Source: Erysipelotrichaceae bacterium
GTDB lineage: Bacteria; Bacillota_I; Bacilli_A; Erysipelotrichales; Erysipelotrichaceae
Direction: 5' to 3'
Length of the DNA: 10,634 bases
NCBI GenBank assembly: GCA_900759455.1
Contig: CAAEVI010000064.1
Location: 1 to 10,634, forward strand
Position numbers and translations under genes: made by a program. The notes under the pieces were generated by a model. That model searched no databases. It saw only the letters and a program-made list of their open reading frames with translations, and was not told the DNA's origin. Positions 1-6,391 of the stretch are shown here, piece by piece. Numbering within the stretch: position 1 is the first letter of the stretch; each line of letters begins with the position of its first letter.

Positions 1-1
1 A

Positions 2-67
2 TATGGTAGCACGAAAATGAGGTGTGTGGGATTTATTGATGAAATATTTGTGACCGCGCGACTTTAG
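2..67 (+). CDS. Possible C-terminal end of an upstream gene (partial)
   Basis: One forward frame is open from the window edge to a TAG at 65-67 (22 codons). The predicted end includes the residues CVGFIDEIFVTARL. The other two forward frames close early: frame 1 at base 7 and frame 3 at base 18. The stop lies 22 bp before the lipoprotein start at 90, which would suit an operon. This is too short to recognise a family, and a 22-codon open stretch can occur by chance, so it is only a candidate. Sequence upstream of the window would settle it. Confidence 0.3.
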   Translation, partial: YGSTKMRCVGFIDEIFVTARL

Positions 68-73
68 GCGCGG
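54..73 (+). other. GC-rich hairpin before the lipoprotein gene
   Basis: CCGCGC (54-59) can pair with GCGCGG (68-73) around an 8-base loop, a strikingly GC-rich stem for this window. No T-run follows, so it is not a normal intrinsic terminator. The TAG of the possible upstream gene lies in and beside the loop, and the Shine-Dalgarno of the next gene begins 7 bases after the stem. It could stabilise an mRNA end or modulate initiation. No function is shown by the sequence. Confidence 0.3.
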
Positions 74-89
74 GGAAATGGAGGAAAGA

Positions 90-950
90 ATGAAAAAGAA
101 ACGTTTTTTTAAGGCGGCTGCTGCAATCTATCTGAGTTTTGCGCTTCTGCCGTTTGCGGGATGCGCTCAGATGCCGGATGCAAAAACATTGATGGAAAAA
201 GCGGATGAGGAAATGAAAAAGCTTGATTCCTATGCATCAACCATCAACCTTGTTATGGATATGGGATCTGAATCAGGCGGCAAAAAAATGGAAATGAACA
301 TTGACGGTACAGTTATGATGGATATGATCCTGGAACCGAGCACTGCTCATCTGCAGACAAATCTGAAGATGGATGTGTTTGGACAGCAACAGGAATACAA
401 TATGGAAACCTACCAGTTTACACAGAGTGACCAATTAATAGCCGTCAGTAATGATGGAAGCGGATGGACCCGCTTTGAAGACTCATCAGAATTACAAAAC
501 ATCGCGGGATTCAAGGATCTTTTCGACTATGGTCTGATGAGTGATCTTGATCCGAAAGTAACAGGTTCGGATAAAATCAATGATAAAGATGTTTGGTGCA
601 TACAGTTTACGGAGGGCATGGAGGAACTGCTGGAGCTATTGAACAGCGAAGAGCTGGATACTGCTTCCAAGGCACTGCTGACTTCCATGGGAAAAAGCAT
701 CAAGATCAACTGCAAGGTTTATATTGATAAAGAAACAAACCGTTATGTCAAAGGTATCGGTGAGATTACCGGGCTGAATGACTTTCTTTCATCTTTGATG
801 TCAGGAGCAACAGATGCCGATGCAAAACTGACCATTGATACTTTTGAAATTACGGTCGACTATGATAAGTATAATGAAATAAAGGACATTCAGATTCCAC
901 AGGATGCAAAGGACGCTGTTTTGACTGATTCAGACAGTGAACAGGCATAA
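90..950 (+). CDS. Secreted lipoprotein, LolA/LppX-like (DUF6612-type), function unknown
   Basis: This encodes a 286-residue exported lipoprotein. The start is placed at ATG 90 because GGAGG at 80-84 lies 5 bases upstream; an in-frame ATG at 78 overlaps that site and has none of its own. The N-terminus has a basic stretch (MKKKRFFK), a hydrophobic segment and a lipobox FAGC with the lipidated Cys at residue 25, so it should be anchored on the outer membrane face. The mature part contains repeated amphipathic strand-like stretches rich in Met, Asp and Lys (for example MEMNIDGTVMMDM). It also has a Trp/Phe pair (GSGWTRFED) and an acidic C-terminus. This pattern resembles Firmicute lipoproteins with a LolA/LppX-like half-barrel fold that bind lipid or peptide ligands, commonly labelled DUF6612; this is family resemblance from memory. 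The ligand is unknown. No promoter is visible immediately upstream, so it may be transcribed with the gene before it. A strong terminator follows at once. Confidence 0.85.
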   Translation: MKKKRFFKAAAAIYLSFALLPFAGCAQMPDAKTLMEKADEEMKKLDSYASTINLVMDMGSESGGKKMEMNIDGTVMMDMILEPSTAHLQTNLKMDVFGQQQEYNMETYQFTQSDQLIAVSNDGSGWTRFEDSSELQNIAGFKDLFDYGLMSDLDPKVTGSDKINDKDVWCIQFTEGMEELLELLNSEELDTASKALLTSMGKSIKINCKVYIDKETNRYVKGIGEITGLNDFLSSLMSGATDADAKLTIDTFEITVDYDKYNEIKDIQIPQDAKDAVLTDSDSEQA

Positions 951-954
951 GAAA

Positions 955-995
955 AATACCTTGCCCCCGCAACAAAGGGGACAAGGTATTTTTTT
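955..995 (+). terminator. Intrinsic terminator after the lipoprotein gene
   Basis: AATACCTTG (955-963) pairs perfectly with CAAGGTATT (982-990). CCCC (964-967) pairs with GGGG (977-980), with A981 bulged. The stem runs into a 7-base T tract (989-995). It begins 4 bases after the stop codon and should end transcription before the MerR gene. Confidence 0.92.
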
Positions 996-1073
996 GCGGA
1001 ACCAAAGGCCATAAGAATAATGGATGCAAAATCATCAAATAAAAACAGAGGTGTGGAAATGCAAGAAAACGTG

Positions 1074-1079
1074 TATAAT
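1074..1079 (+). promoter_or_regulatory. Putative -10 element of the MerR-family gene
   Basis: A consensus TATAAT lies 30 bases before the chosen start of the regulator gene. No good -35 hexamer is found 16-18 bases upstream (the bases at 1051-1056 are GTGTGG). The promoter is therefore inferred from the -10 alone and from the strong terminator just upstream. Confidence 0.45.
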
Positions 1080-1108
1080 CTTTCCTATAGAAAACAATGA
1101 GGAAAACT

Positions 1109-1903
1109 ATGGACAGAAAATATACGATATCTGAAATGGGAAAGCTGCTTGGACTTTCCAATGATGCAATTCGTTTTTATGAGAAAAAAGGACTGGTTCA
1201 TCCATCCGTCAATGAAGAAAATCATTATCGGTATTACACTATGACAAATATGCTCGAACTTTTGGATGTGATTTATTATCGTCATTTGGATCTGACGATT
1301 GCGGATATATGTAAGTTCAGTGAAACCATGAATCCAGTCGAGATGATGGAGCTTTTAAAAGAGAAAGAAAAAATGACGAGAAAAAGGATCCGTTATGAAA
1401 AACAGCTGTTAAAAAAAGTCGTATATATCAGGAAGGTTTACGAAGAAATCGAACGCAATGAAAATCAATGCAGCATCCGTGCCTTTCCCGAATCGATCAT
1501 CTTGTTTGAAAGCAGGGACAGAGAAAGTTTTCTGATCCGCGATATCGATCAGATGTCGCAGGAACAGTTTGTTTTGTGTGCTTTTCATGACTGTTATGAG
1601 CTTAAGGATGGGGAAGTCAACCGTCTTCATACATTCGTAAGCATGGAAACTGCGATCATGAGTGATCTTGGCCTGTCTTTTTCTTTGGCACAGGGGCAGG
1701 TGCTGAAAGCAAAAAAATGTGTACATCTTTGTGTACAGATGAAAGATCGGCGCCTTTCCATGGCAACTGTGGCCAGAATGCGGGAGTTTGCCCGTTCACG
1801 GGGCTGTCAATGTGAGGATGTGTGTTATGTACGGGAGATACCGCTGACTTTTTATCATGATCTGAAGCATTATTATGCGGAAATCTTTATTCCCTTGCGC
1901 TAA
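1109..1903 (+). CDS. MerR-family transcriptional regulator with GyrI-like sensor domain
   Basis: This 264-residue DNA-binding regulator is of the BmrR type. Residues about 5-45 are a MerR winged helix-turn-helix: YTISEMGKLLGLSNDAIRFY, then EKKGL and NHYRYY in the wing. Residues about 75-115 are a charged dimerisation helix (ELLKEKEKMTRKRIRYEKQLL). Residues about 125-264 look like a GyrI-like effector-binding domain that ends in YYAEIFIPLR, the usual closing strand of that fold. No metal-binding Cys pattern of the MerR/CueR kind is evident, so the likely signal is an organic, perhaps cationic, molecule. The start is taken at ATG 1109 because TGAGGA at 1098-1103 lies 5 bases upstream; the in-frame ATG 1097 overlaps that site and has no Shine-Dalgarno. 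The MATE pump gene starts 80 bp downstream behind a MerR-type promoter, making it the probable target. Family is confident; ligand and target are inference. Confidence 0.9.
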   Translation: MDRKYTISEMGKLLGLSNDAIRFYEKKGLVHPSVNEENHYRYYTMTNMLELLDVIYYRHLDLTIADICKFSETMNPVEMMELLKEKEKMTRKRIRYEKQLLKKVVYIRKVYEEIERNENQCSIRAFPESIILFESRDRESFLIRDIDQMSQEQFVLCAFHDCYELKDGEVNRLHTFVSMETAIMSDLGLSFSLAQGQVLKAKKCVHLCVQMKDRRLSMATVARMREFARSRGCQCEDVCYVREIPLTFYHDLKHYYAEIFIPLR

Positions 1904-1930
1904 GATGCATGGTCCTTATTATTCTTTTGC

Positions 1931-1961
1931 TTGACCTTGGTCTTACACTATAGTTTATAGT
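1931..1961 (+). promoter_or_regulatory. MerR-type promoter/operator of the MATE pump gene
   Basis: TTGACC (1931-1936) and TATAGT (1956-1961) are separated by 19 bp, longer than the 17 bp RNA polymerase prefers. MerR-family activators typically work at such 19-20 bp spacers by untwisting the DNA. A perfect inverted repeat ACTATA-GTT-TATAGT (1947-1961) overlaps the -10. A weaker dyad with half-sites ending in TTGGT and starting with ACTATAG lies in the spacer, centred near 1944. Transcription would start near 1968, so the GTG at 1963 cannot be the translation start of the pump gene. The adjacent MerR-family regulator is the obvious candidate to bind here. Confidence 0.7.
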
Positions 1962-1983
1962 TGTGTCAAAAGGAGGCATGACT

Positions 1984-3327
1984 ATGAAACAACGATTGAA
2001 TACAGAGTTCTGGCGATATGTGCTGCCCTCTATGTTTGCCATGCTGCTGAGCGGTTTTTATTCCATCGTGGACGGGCTGTTCGTCGGAAATGCAGTAGGC
2101 AATGCTGCTCTTGCTGCCATCAATATCGCATATCCGATTCAGATCCTGCTGAATGCATGTGCACTTGGGTTAGGTATCGGCGGTGCGGTAATGATGACCT
2201 TTTATCGAGGCTGCCAAAATGAAGTAAAGTCCCGGCAGTCCTTGCAGCTGACCGTGCTGCTTTTGTTAATCACAGGAGTTTTGCTTTCCGCAATTTTATA
2301 TATCAGTGCTCCTGTTCTGGTGAGGATGCTTGGTGCACAGGGGGAAACATATGAGCTTGCCATGCAGTATATTGCTGCGATCTTGGCGGGAGGGTTGCTT
2401 CCGGTATTGGGAAATGGTCTCAATCCGCTGATCCGCAACAACGGAAAAACGATTGCGGCAACGGTATGCATGAGCAGCGGGCTGATCGTTAATATCATTT
2501 TAGATTATCTTTTTGTCTTTCGCATGGGAATGGGGCTGCGCGGTGCGGCTTTGGCTACGTTGATGGCACAGGGCACTGTTACGGTAACGGCGCTGCTGTG
2601 TCTGGGGCATAAACAGTTCTGGGGCGGATCCCGTATAAAAGATCTGATCGATCTGTCTCTGGTCAAACAAATCATTCAGGTAGGTTTTTCTCCGTTTGGA
2701 CAGACGCTGGTACCTTGCATTGTCATTATTTTGACCAATTATATTTGTCTTCAATACGGCGGTGATGATGCCGTAACGGTCTACTCTGTCATTTCGTATG
2801 TTCTGGCGAGTGCGCAGCTTTTGCTTCAGGGAATCGGTGACGGCACACAGCCACTGCTTAGTTTCTATCACGGAGGGCAGGGTCATTCGGAGCTCAGATG
2901 GCTTTATCAGAAAGCTTTTTTCCTTTCACTGACAGTAGCGGTTTTTCTTTGCGTCAGCTGCTTTTTGTTTGCACCGGCGCTGACGGCTTTGTTTGGAATC
3001 AGCAGTGACCTGTTTATGTTGACGGAAACGGCACTTCTGATTACGGCACTGTCGTTTCCTTTTATCGCCATTACCAGGCTGACTTCCGCATTCTTTTATG
3101 CCACCGGAAAAAACAGAAATGCAACATTTTTGGTGTATCTGGAACCGTGCTGTCTGCTTCCGCTTTTTTTGATCAGTTTTTCTTCTTCCTTTGGTCTCAG
3201 CGGGATCTGGGCAGCTTATCCCGCCGCACAGATCGTTTTATGTGTCTGCGCTCTTGTGCTGAAAAGTCCGAATCTGGAAACTGTACTTGAAAAAACGGCA
3301 ACGGAAACAAAAGTACATATGAATTGA
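1984..3327 (+). CDS. MATE family multidrug efflux transporter
   Basis: This 447-residue integral membrane pump belongs to the multidrug and toxic compound extrusion family, which exports cationic drugs or metabolites in exchange for Na+ or H+. The length and about 12 hydrophobic segments in two homologous halves match the family. The N-terminal half opens with FWRYVLPSMFAMLLSGFYSIVDGLFVGN followed by ALAAINIAYP. The second half carries the typical GIGDGTQPLLSFYHG near residues 283-297. Overall it is most like MepA-type MATE proteins of Firmicutes. The start is ATG 1984: AGGAGG at 1971-1976 is 7 bases upstream, whereas ATG 1978 is too close and GTG 1963 precedes the expected transcript start. 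Its promoter has MerR-type geometry and a MerR/GyrI-like regulator lies directly upstream, pointing to substrate-induced expression. Substrates cannot be read from sequence. It ends in a bidirectional terminator shared with the convergent operon. Confidence 0.95.
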   Translation: MKQRLNTEFWRYVLPSMFAMLLSGFYSIVDGLFVGNAVGNAALAAINIAYPIQILLNACALGLGIGGAVMMTFYRGCQNEVKSRQSLQLTVLLLLITGVLLSAILYISAPVLVRMLGAQGETYELAMQYIAAILAGGLLPVLGNGLNPLIRNNGKTIAATVCMSSGLIVNIILDYLFVFRMGMGLRGAALATLMAQGTVTVTALLCLGHKQFWGGSRIKDLIDLSLVKQIIQVGFSPFGQTLVPCIVIILTNYICLQYGGDDAVTVYSVISYVLASAQLLLQGIGDGTQPLLSFYHGGQGHSELRWLYQKAFFLSLTVAVFLCVSCFLFAPALTALFGISSDLFMLTETALLITALSFPFIAITRLTSAFFYATGKNRNATFLVYLEPCCLLPLFLISFSSSFGLSGIWAAYPAAQIVLCVCALVLKSPNLETVLEKTATETKVHMN

Positions 3328-3386
3328 AAAAAGACCGGATGATCCTGTGTTACCTCTCTGGACAGCACAGGAGCCGGTCGTTTTTT
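3327..3386. terminator. Bidirectional terminator between the convergent MATE and DUF3793 genes
   Basis: GACCGG (3333-3338) pairs with CCGGTC (3374-3379), and CCTGTG (3344-3349) pairs with CACAGG (3366-3371). The stem is flanked by an A-run on the left (3327-3332) and TTTTTT on the right (3381-3386). Each strand therefore reads as a hairpin followed by a U-tract. It starts at the last base of the MATE stop codon. The TAA of the minus-strand DUF3793 gene (3385-3387) overlaps the right-hand T-run. Confidence 0.88.
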
Positions 3387-3939
3387 AGATCAGCTGTTCG
3401 ATCGGTATGCCGTGTCGGACCCCACACATCAGCTCTTTGCTGCAGCGTTCGAAAAGAGAGAACATTTGCATTGCTTTTCGGGGATGGCGATAGACATTCC
3501 AATGTCCCCGCAGAAGACATTCTCTTTGTTCGATGAATCCGACAACGTCATGGAGCGGATAACCCAGCAAGACGCCGATTTCATGCGGATAAGCAGAAGC
3601 CATCGAAAGTCGTTGTTCCAAGTGAGCGAATAATGTCTGCAGAGAACAAGGGAGCGGATAACCGAATGATTGCAGAAAAAGCATGACATCTTTCCTTTTC
3701 AGGATCTGCTGCAGTTTTTTCGTTTGAAAGACAAAAATGGTAATGCGGCTGTTTGCCGGCTGAAGAACTTTGATTTGGATCTGTTTTCTGCTGAGCTTTT
3801 CGTTGTATTCCCGGATCAGGGCGAAGATGAATAAGTTTTTTGCTTTGTCCATATGGAACATATTGGCCGCCTTATGTTTCTTCAGGACCGGCGCACAGTA
3901 GCAGGCGAGCATCTGTTCAAAGGATCGACGATCATTCAT
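3385..3939 (-). CDS. DUF3793 family protein, function unknown
   Basis: This 184-residue soluble protein fits the roughly 180-200 residue size of the DUF3793 family. Recognisable family features are a Cys-Ala-Pro near the N-terminus (C15-A-P17), the block YPHEIGVLLGYPLHDVVGFIE (residues 117-137), and a following Cys and G-x-W-x-V-Y (C141, G145-Y150). There is no signal peptide or membrane segment, so it should be cytoplasmic. The function is not known. The conserved Cys and His/Glu residues could bind a metal or take part in redox chemistry, but that is a guess. It overlaps the upstream NrdI-like gene by 8 bp (3932-3939, ATGAATGA arrangement). No Shine-Dalgarno is visible before its ATG, so it is probably translated by coupling to that gene. 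The two products are likely made together and may act together. Confidence 0.85.
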   Translation of the reverse strand: MNDRRSFEQMLACYCAPVLKKHKAANMFHMDKAKNLFIFALIREYNEKLSRKQIQIKVLQPANSRITIFVFQTKKLQQILKRKDVMLFLQSFGYPLPCSLQTLFAHLEQRLSMASAYPHEIGVLLGYPLHDVVGFIEQRECLLRGHWNVYRHPRKAMQMFSLFERCSKELMCGVRHGIPIEQLI

Positions 3940-4294
3940 GGATAAAACGGGAAATGGCTTCTTTGATCATCGTCATGTCTTCCTCTGTTCCTGCATTCTC
4001 GACTTTATAAATACATTCAACATCATAAAGATCGGCAATTTTGTCACCGGCCAGACAATATGCTTCGCCGTATCCTTTGTCGCCTGATACTGCGACCGCT
4101 TTTAAATACATGGAGTTCCCGGTCAAAAAAGTTTCTACTTCCATGGGAATATCGCCATAGCCGTCGGTATATGTAAACAGGATGAAATCTTCTGCAACGC
4201 ATTCGTTTCCGGTATCAATGCGCAGTGTTTCAAGATTCATCCGGCTGACGATTGATTCCACATTTCCTGTTCTGGATGCGTAAACGATCAACAT
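3932..4294 (-). CDS. NrdI-like flavodoxin
   Basis: This 120-residue FMN-binding protein has the NrdI pattern. It has the phosphate-binding loop YASRTGN (residues 5-11), TYTDGYGDIP with a following VETFL (41-57), VSGDKGYGE (69-77), AGDKI (82-86) and GTEED (102-106). NrdI supplies the oxidant that builds the Mn2-tyrosyl cofactor of class Ib ribonucleotide reductase (NrdEF). It is close to, or slightly shorter than, typical NrdI (roughly 120-150 residues). No nrdE, nrdF or nrdH lies nearby, so the partner may be encoded elsewhere or this may be a diverged small flavodoxin with another electron-transfer partner. The start is supported by AGGAGG (complement of 4300-4305) 5 bases upstream of the ATG. 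It leads a two-gene operon with the DUF3793 gene, driven by a TTGACA promoter with an inverted repeat over the early transcribed region. Confidence 0.82.
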   Translation of the reverse strand: MLIVYASRTGNVESIVSRMNLETLRIDTGNECVAEDFILFTYTDGYGDIPMEVETFLTGNSMYLKAVAVSGDKGYGEAYCLAGDKIADLYDVECIYKVENAGTEEDMTMIKEAISRFIHE

Positions 4295-4307
4295 AAAAAC
4301 CTCCTTG

Positions 4308-4323
4308 GTTAGCTATAACTAAC
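4308..4323. promoter_or_regulatory. GTTAG-N6-CTAAC inverted repeat, candidate metal-regulator operator
   Basis: GTTAG (4308-4312) and CTAAC (4319-4323) form a perfect 5-bp dyad around CTATAA. It lies between the -10 and the Shine-Dalgarno of the NrdI-like gene, across the expected transcription start, where a bound protein would block initiation. The half-sites resemble the core of DtxR/IdeR-type iron or manganese boxes (GTTAG...CTAAC). A metal-responsive regulator would make sense for a NrdI or flavodoxin gene. The match is short and the assignment is inference. Confidence 0.5.
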
Positions 4324-4333
4324 TTATGGACAT

Positions 4334-4363
4334 ACAATACCATGTCATCTGTTCTAATGTCAA
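4334..4363 (-). promoter_or_regulatory. Promoter of the NrdI-like/DUF3793 operon
   Basis: Read on the minus strand, a perfect TTGACA (complement of 4358-4363) is followed after 18 bp by TATTGT (complement of 4334-4339), a 4/6 match to TATAAT. Transcription would start near 4327, within or just before the GTTAG-N6-CTAAC repeat. The resulting leader is about 33 bases. Confidence 0.65.
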
Positions 4364-4464
4364 GAAAGCGCGGCGGTATTTTGTTTGCCGAAGCTGACAA
4401 CCTTTTGCATGTAGTGGATGTTGATAATCAGAAGATGAATGACTATACGAAGGAAAGAGAAACA

Positions 4465-4473
4465 TGCTATAAT
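4465..4473 (+). promoter_or_regulatory. Extended -10 promoter of the ABC exporter gene
   Basis: TGCTATAAT is a perfect extended -10 (TGn plus consensus TATAAT). The -35 region (around 4445-4450, ATACGA) is poor, which extended -10 promoters tolerate. Transcription would start near 4480, giving a leader of about 22 bases. The promoter is divergent from that of the NrdI-like operon. Between the two -35 regions (about 4364-4440) I see no further gene or clear site. Confidence 0.65.
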
Positions 4474-4501
4474 AATTCATCGTTGAAAGGGGAGCATGAA
4501 A

Positions 4502-6241
4502 ATGGAAATCATGAAAAAATTTGTACGGTACTATCGTCCGTATCGTAAAGTTTTTCTTTTAGATATGCTGTGCGCTTTGGGAATCAGTGTGATTGACCTG
4601 GCATTTCCGCAGATCCTGAATTATTTAAATGCTACTTTGTTTCAGGAGGATGCGCGTCAGATTCAAAGTGCCATTCTGACACTGACCGCGGCCTTGCTTG
4701 TTATGTATCTTGTCCGTGCGCTTTGTAAATACTATGTCTCGGCACAGGGACATATCATGGGCGCGCAGATGGAACGGGATATGCGAAAAGAACTGTTCGA
4801 TCAGTATGAGAGACTGTCATTTTCCTATTATGATAAAAATAATACAGGTGAGATGATGAGCCGTTTGGTCAGCGATCTGTTTGATATTTGTGAATTTGCT
4901 CATCATGGGCCGGAAAATGTATTTATTTCTTTATTAAAAATTATTGGTTCTTTTATTCTGCTTTTGTATATCCATGTACCGCTGACGGTTCTGCTGATGA
5001 TCGTCACGATACTGATGCTGCTGTTTTCGCTTCGTCAAAACAAGCGGATGCAGGCTACCTTTATGGAAAACAGACGAAAGATTGCCGGTGTCAATGCGGC
5101 ATTGCAGGATACGCTGGGCGGCATCCGCGTCGTGAAGTCATTTGCAAATGAGGAAATCGAAAGGGAAAAGTTTGCCCGCAGCAATGAACGTTATCTGACA
5201 AGCAAGATCAATAATTATCACTGCATGGGGTGGTTCCAGGGAGGAAACAACTTTTTTCAGGGCCTGCTCTATATGACGATCCTGATCGGCGGAGCTTACT
5301 TCATTGCGCAGGGTACACTGGAGCCGGTTGCACTGGCGACTTATGCACTTTATATCAATATTTTCGTAACGCCGATCGAAGTCCTTGTTGAGTTTACAGA
5401 GATGCTTCAGAAAGGCTATTCTGGTTTTAAACGTTTTAACGAAGTTATGGAAACACAGCCGGATATTCAGGATGCGGCGGACAGTACGCAGCTGCGTGAT
5501 GTCAAAGGTGTGATCGATTATAAAGATGTTAGTTTCAGTTATAACGAAGAGGAAACAGTGCTCGATCACATTAATATTCATATTGAAGCCGGACGCTCGA
5601 TTGCATTGGTAGGACCAAGCGGCGGAGGGAAAACGACCATTTGTTCGCTTCTTCCGCGCTTCTATGATGTGGATGAAGGAAGCATTCAGATTGACGGGAA
5701 AGATATACGTACGCTGACGATGGAATCACTGCGTAAATGTATCGGCATCGTACAGCAGGATGTTTATCTGTTTACCGGCAGTATTGGCGAGAATATTGCA
5801 TATGGAAAACCGGGAGCAACCCGTGAAGAGATCATCGAAGCGGCAAAAAAAGCAAACATACATGATTTTATCATGAGTCTTCCGCAGGGATATGATACAT
5901 ATGTCGGAGAGCGCGGTACTCGCCTGAGCGGCGGACAAAAACAGCGCATTTCGATAGCGAGAGTCTTTTTGAAGGATCCGAAGATCCTGATTCTCGATGA
6001 AGCGACCAGTGCACTGGATAACGAAAGTGAACGTCATATTCAAAAAAGTCTCGAACATCTGGCAAAAGACCGTACATGCATTACCATTGCCCATCGTCTT
6101 TCGACGATCAGAAATGCGGATGAGATCATCGTGATCGGTGAAAACGGAATCGAAGAGCGCGGTACACATCAGCAGCTTTTAGACATGAACAACGTGTATG
6201 CCCGATATTACCGCCTGCAGTTTGAGGGACTGGAAGAGTAA
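4502..6241 (+). CDS. ABC exporter half-transporter (fused permease and ATPase)
   Basis: This 579-residue half-transporter of the MsbA/BmrA/Sav1866 type is expected to work as a dimer that uses ATP to expel lipids, drugs or peptides across the membrane. Residues about 1-300 hold six hydrophobic segments, including two within FISLLKIIGSFILLLYIHVPLTVLLMIVTILMLL. The nucleotide-binding domain is complete: Walker A GPSGGGKTT (about 371-379), a Q-loop in GIVQQDVYLF, signature LSGGQKQR (about 475-482), Walker B ILILDE (495-500) and the H-loop His at about 531. No ATPase residue is missing. ATG 4502 is preferred because GGGGAG (4489-4494) is 7 bases upstream; the in-frame ATG 4496 is only 1 base from that site. 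It stands alone between its own extended -10 promoter and its own terminator, with no paired second half-transporter gene, which favours a homodimer or a partner encoded elsewhere. The substrate is unknown. Confidence 0.95.
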   Translation: MEIMKKFVRYYRPYRKVFLLDMLCALGISVIDLAFPQILNYLNATLFQEDARQIQSAILTLTAALLVMYLVRALCKYYVSAQGHIMGAQMERDMRKELFDQYERLSFSYYDKNNTGEMMSRLVSDLFDICEFAHHGPENVFISLLKIIGSFILLLYIHVPLTVLLMIVTILMLLFSLRQNKRMQATFMENRRKIAGVNAALQDTLGGIRVVKSFANEEIEREKFARSNERYLTSKINNYHCMGWFQGGNNFFQGLLYMTILIGGAYFIAQGTLEPVALATYALYINIFVTPIEVLVEFTEMLQKGYSGFKRFNEVMETQPDIQDAADSTQLRDVKGVIDYKDVSFSYNEEETVLDHINIHIEAGRSIALVGPSGGGKTTICSLLPRFYDVDEGSIQIDGKDIRTLTMESLRKCIGIVQQDVYLFTGSIGENIAYGKPGATREEIIEAAKKANIHDFIMSLPQGYDTYVGERGTRLSGGQKQRISIARVFLKDPKILILDEATSALDNESERHIQKSLEHLAKDRTCITIAHRLSTIRNADEIIVIGENGIEERGTHQQLLDMNNVYARYYRLQFEGLEE

Positions 6242-6265
6242 GTAAAACAAAGTGAGATACAGAAG

Positions 6266-6300
6266 GATGTTTTCTGCAAGGACAGAGGACATCTTTTTTT
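6266..6300 (+). terminator. Intrinsic terminator after the ABC exporter gene
   Basis: GATGTTTTCTG (6266-6276) pairs with CAGAGGACATC (6283-6293) over 11 bp, with two G-U pairs and a 6-base loop. Seven Ts follow (6294-6300). It lies 25 bp after the stop codon and isolates this gene from the helicase gene downstream. Confidence 0.88.
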
Positions 6301-6347
6301 GTTTTGTCACAGAACTGATGCGTGTGACATGTAAAGAAGGTTTAATG

Positions 6348-6356
6348 TGTTATACT
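6348..6356 (+). promoter_or_regulatory. Extended -10 promoter of the SNF2 helicase gene
   Basis: TGTTATACT is an extended -10 (TGn plus TATACT, 5/6 to consensus). The best -35-like hexamer, GTGACA at 6324-6329, is 21 bp away and so too far to be a standard partner. Transcription would begin near 6363, leaving a leader of about 29 bases. The terminator of the previous gene ends 47 bp upstream. Confidence 0.6.
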
Positions 6357-6391
6357 AATTCTATTAGGGATTTATTAAACGAGGTGGTCAA

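Noticed and set aside
90..950. The lipoprotein as GerS, the LolA-like partner that CwlD needs in Clostridioides difficile.
   Set aside because: It is much longer than GerS as I recall it, lies nearly 9 kb from cwlD in a separate unit, and has no distinguishing motif I can match.
1963..1983. Upstream GTG start for the MATE pump (adding 7 residues).
   Set aside because: It lies before the AGGAGG at 1971-1976 and before the expected transcription start. ATG 1984 has ideal spacing.
3324..3633. Forward open frames of about 70 codons opposite the DUF3793 gene.
   Set aside because: They lie antisense to a recognisable family member, have no ribosome binding site, and one begins within the terminator.
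4342..4548. 68-codon forward open frame between the divergent promoters.
   Set aside because: It runs through the ABC exporter promoter and ribosome binding site, overlaps the start of the exporter in another frame, and encodes no recognisable protein.
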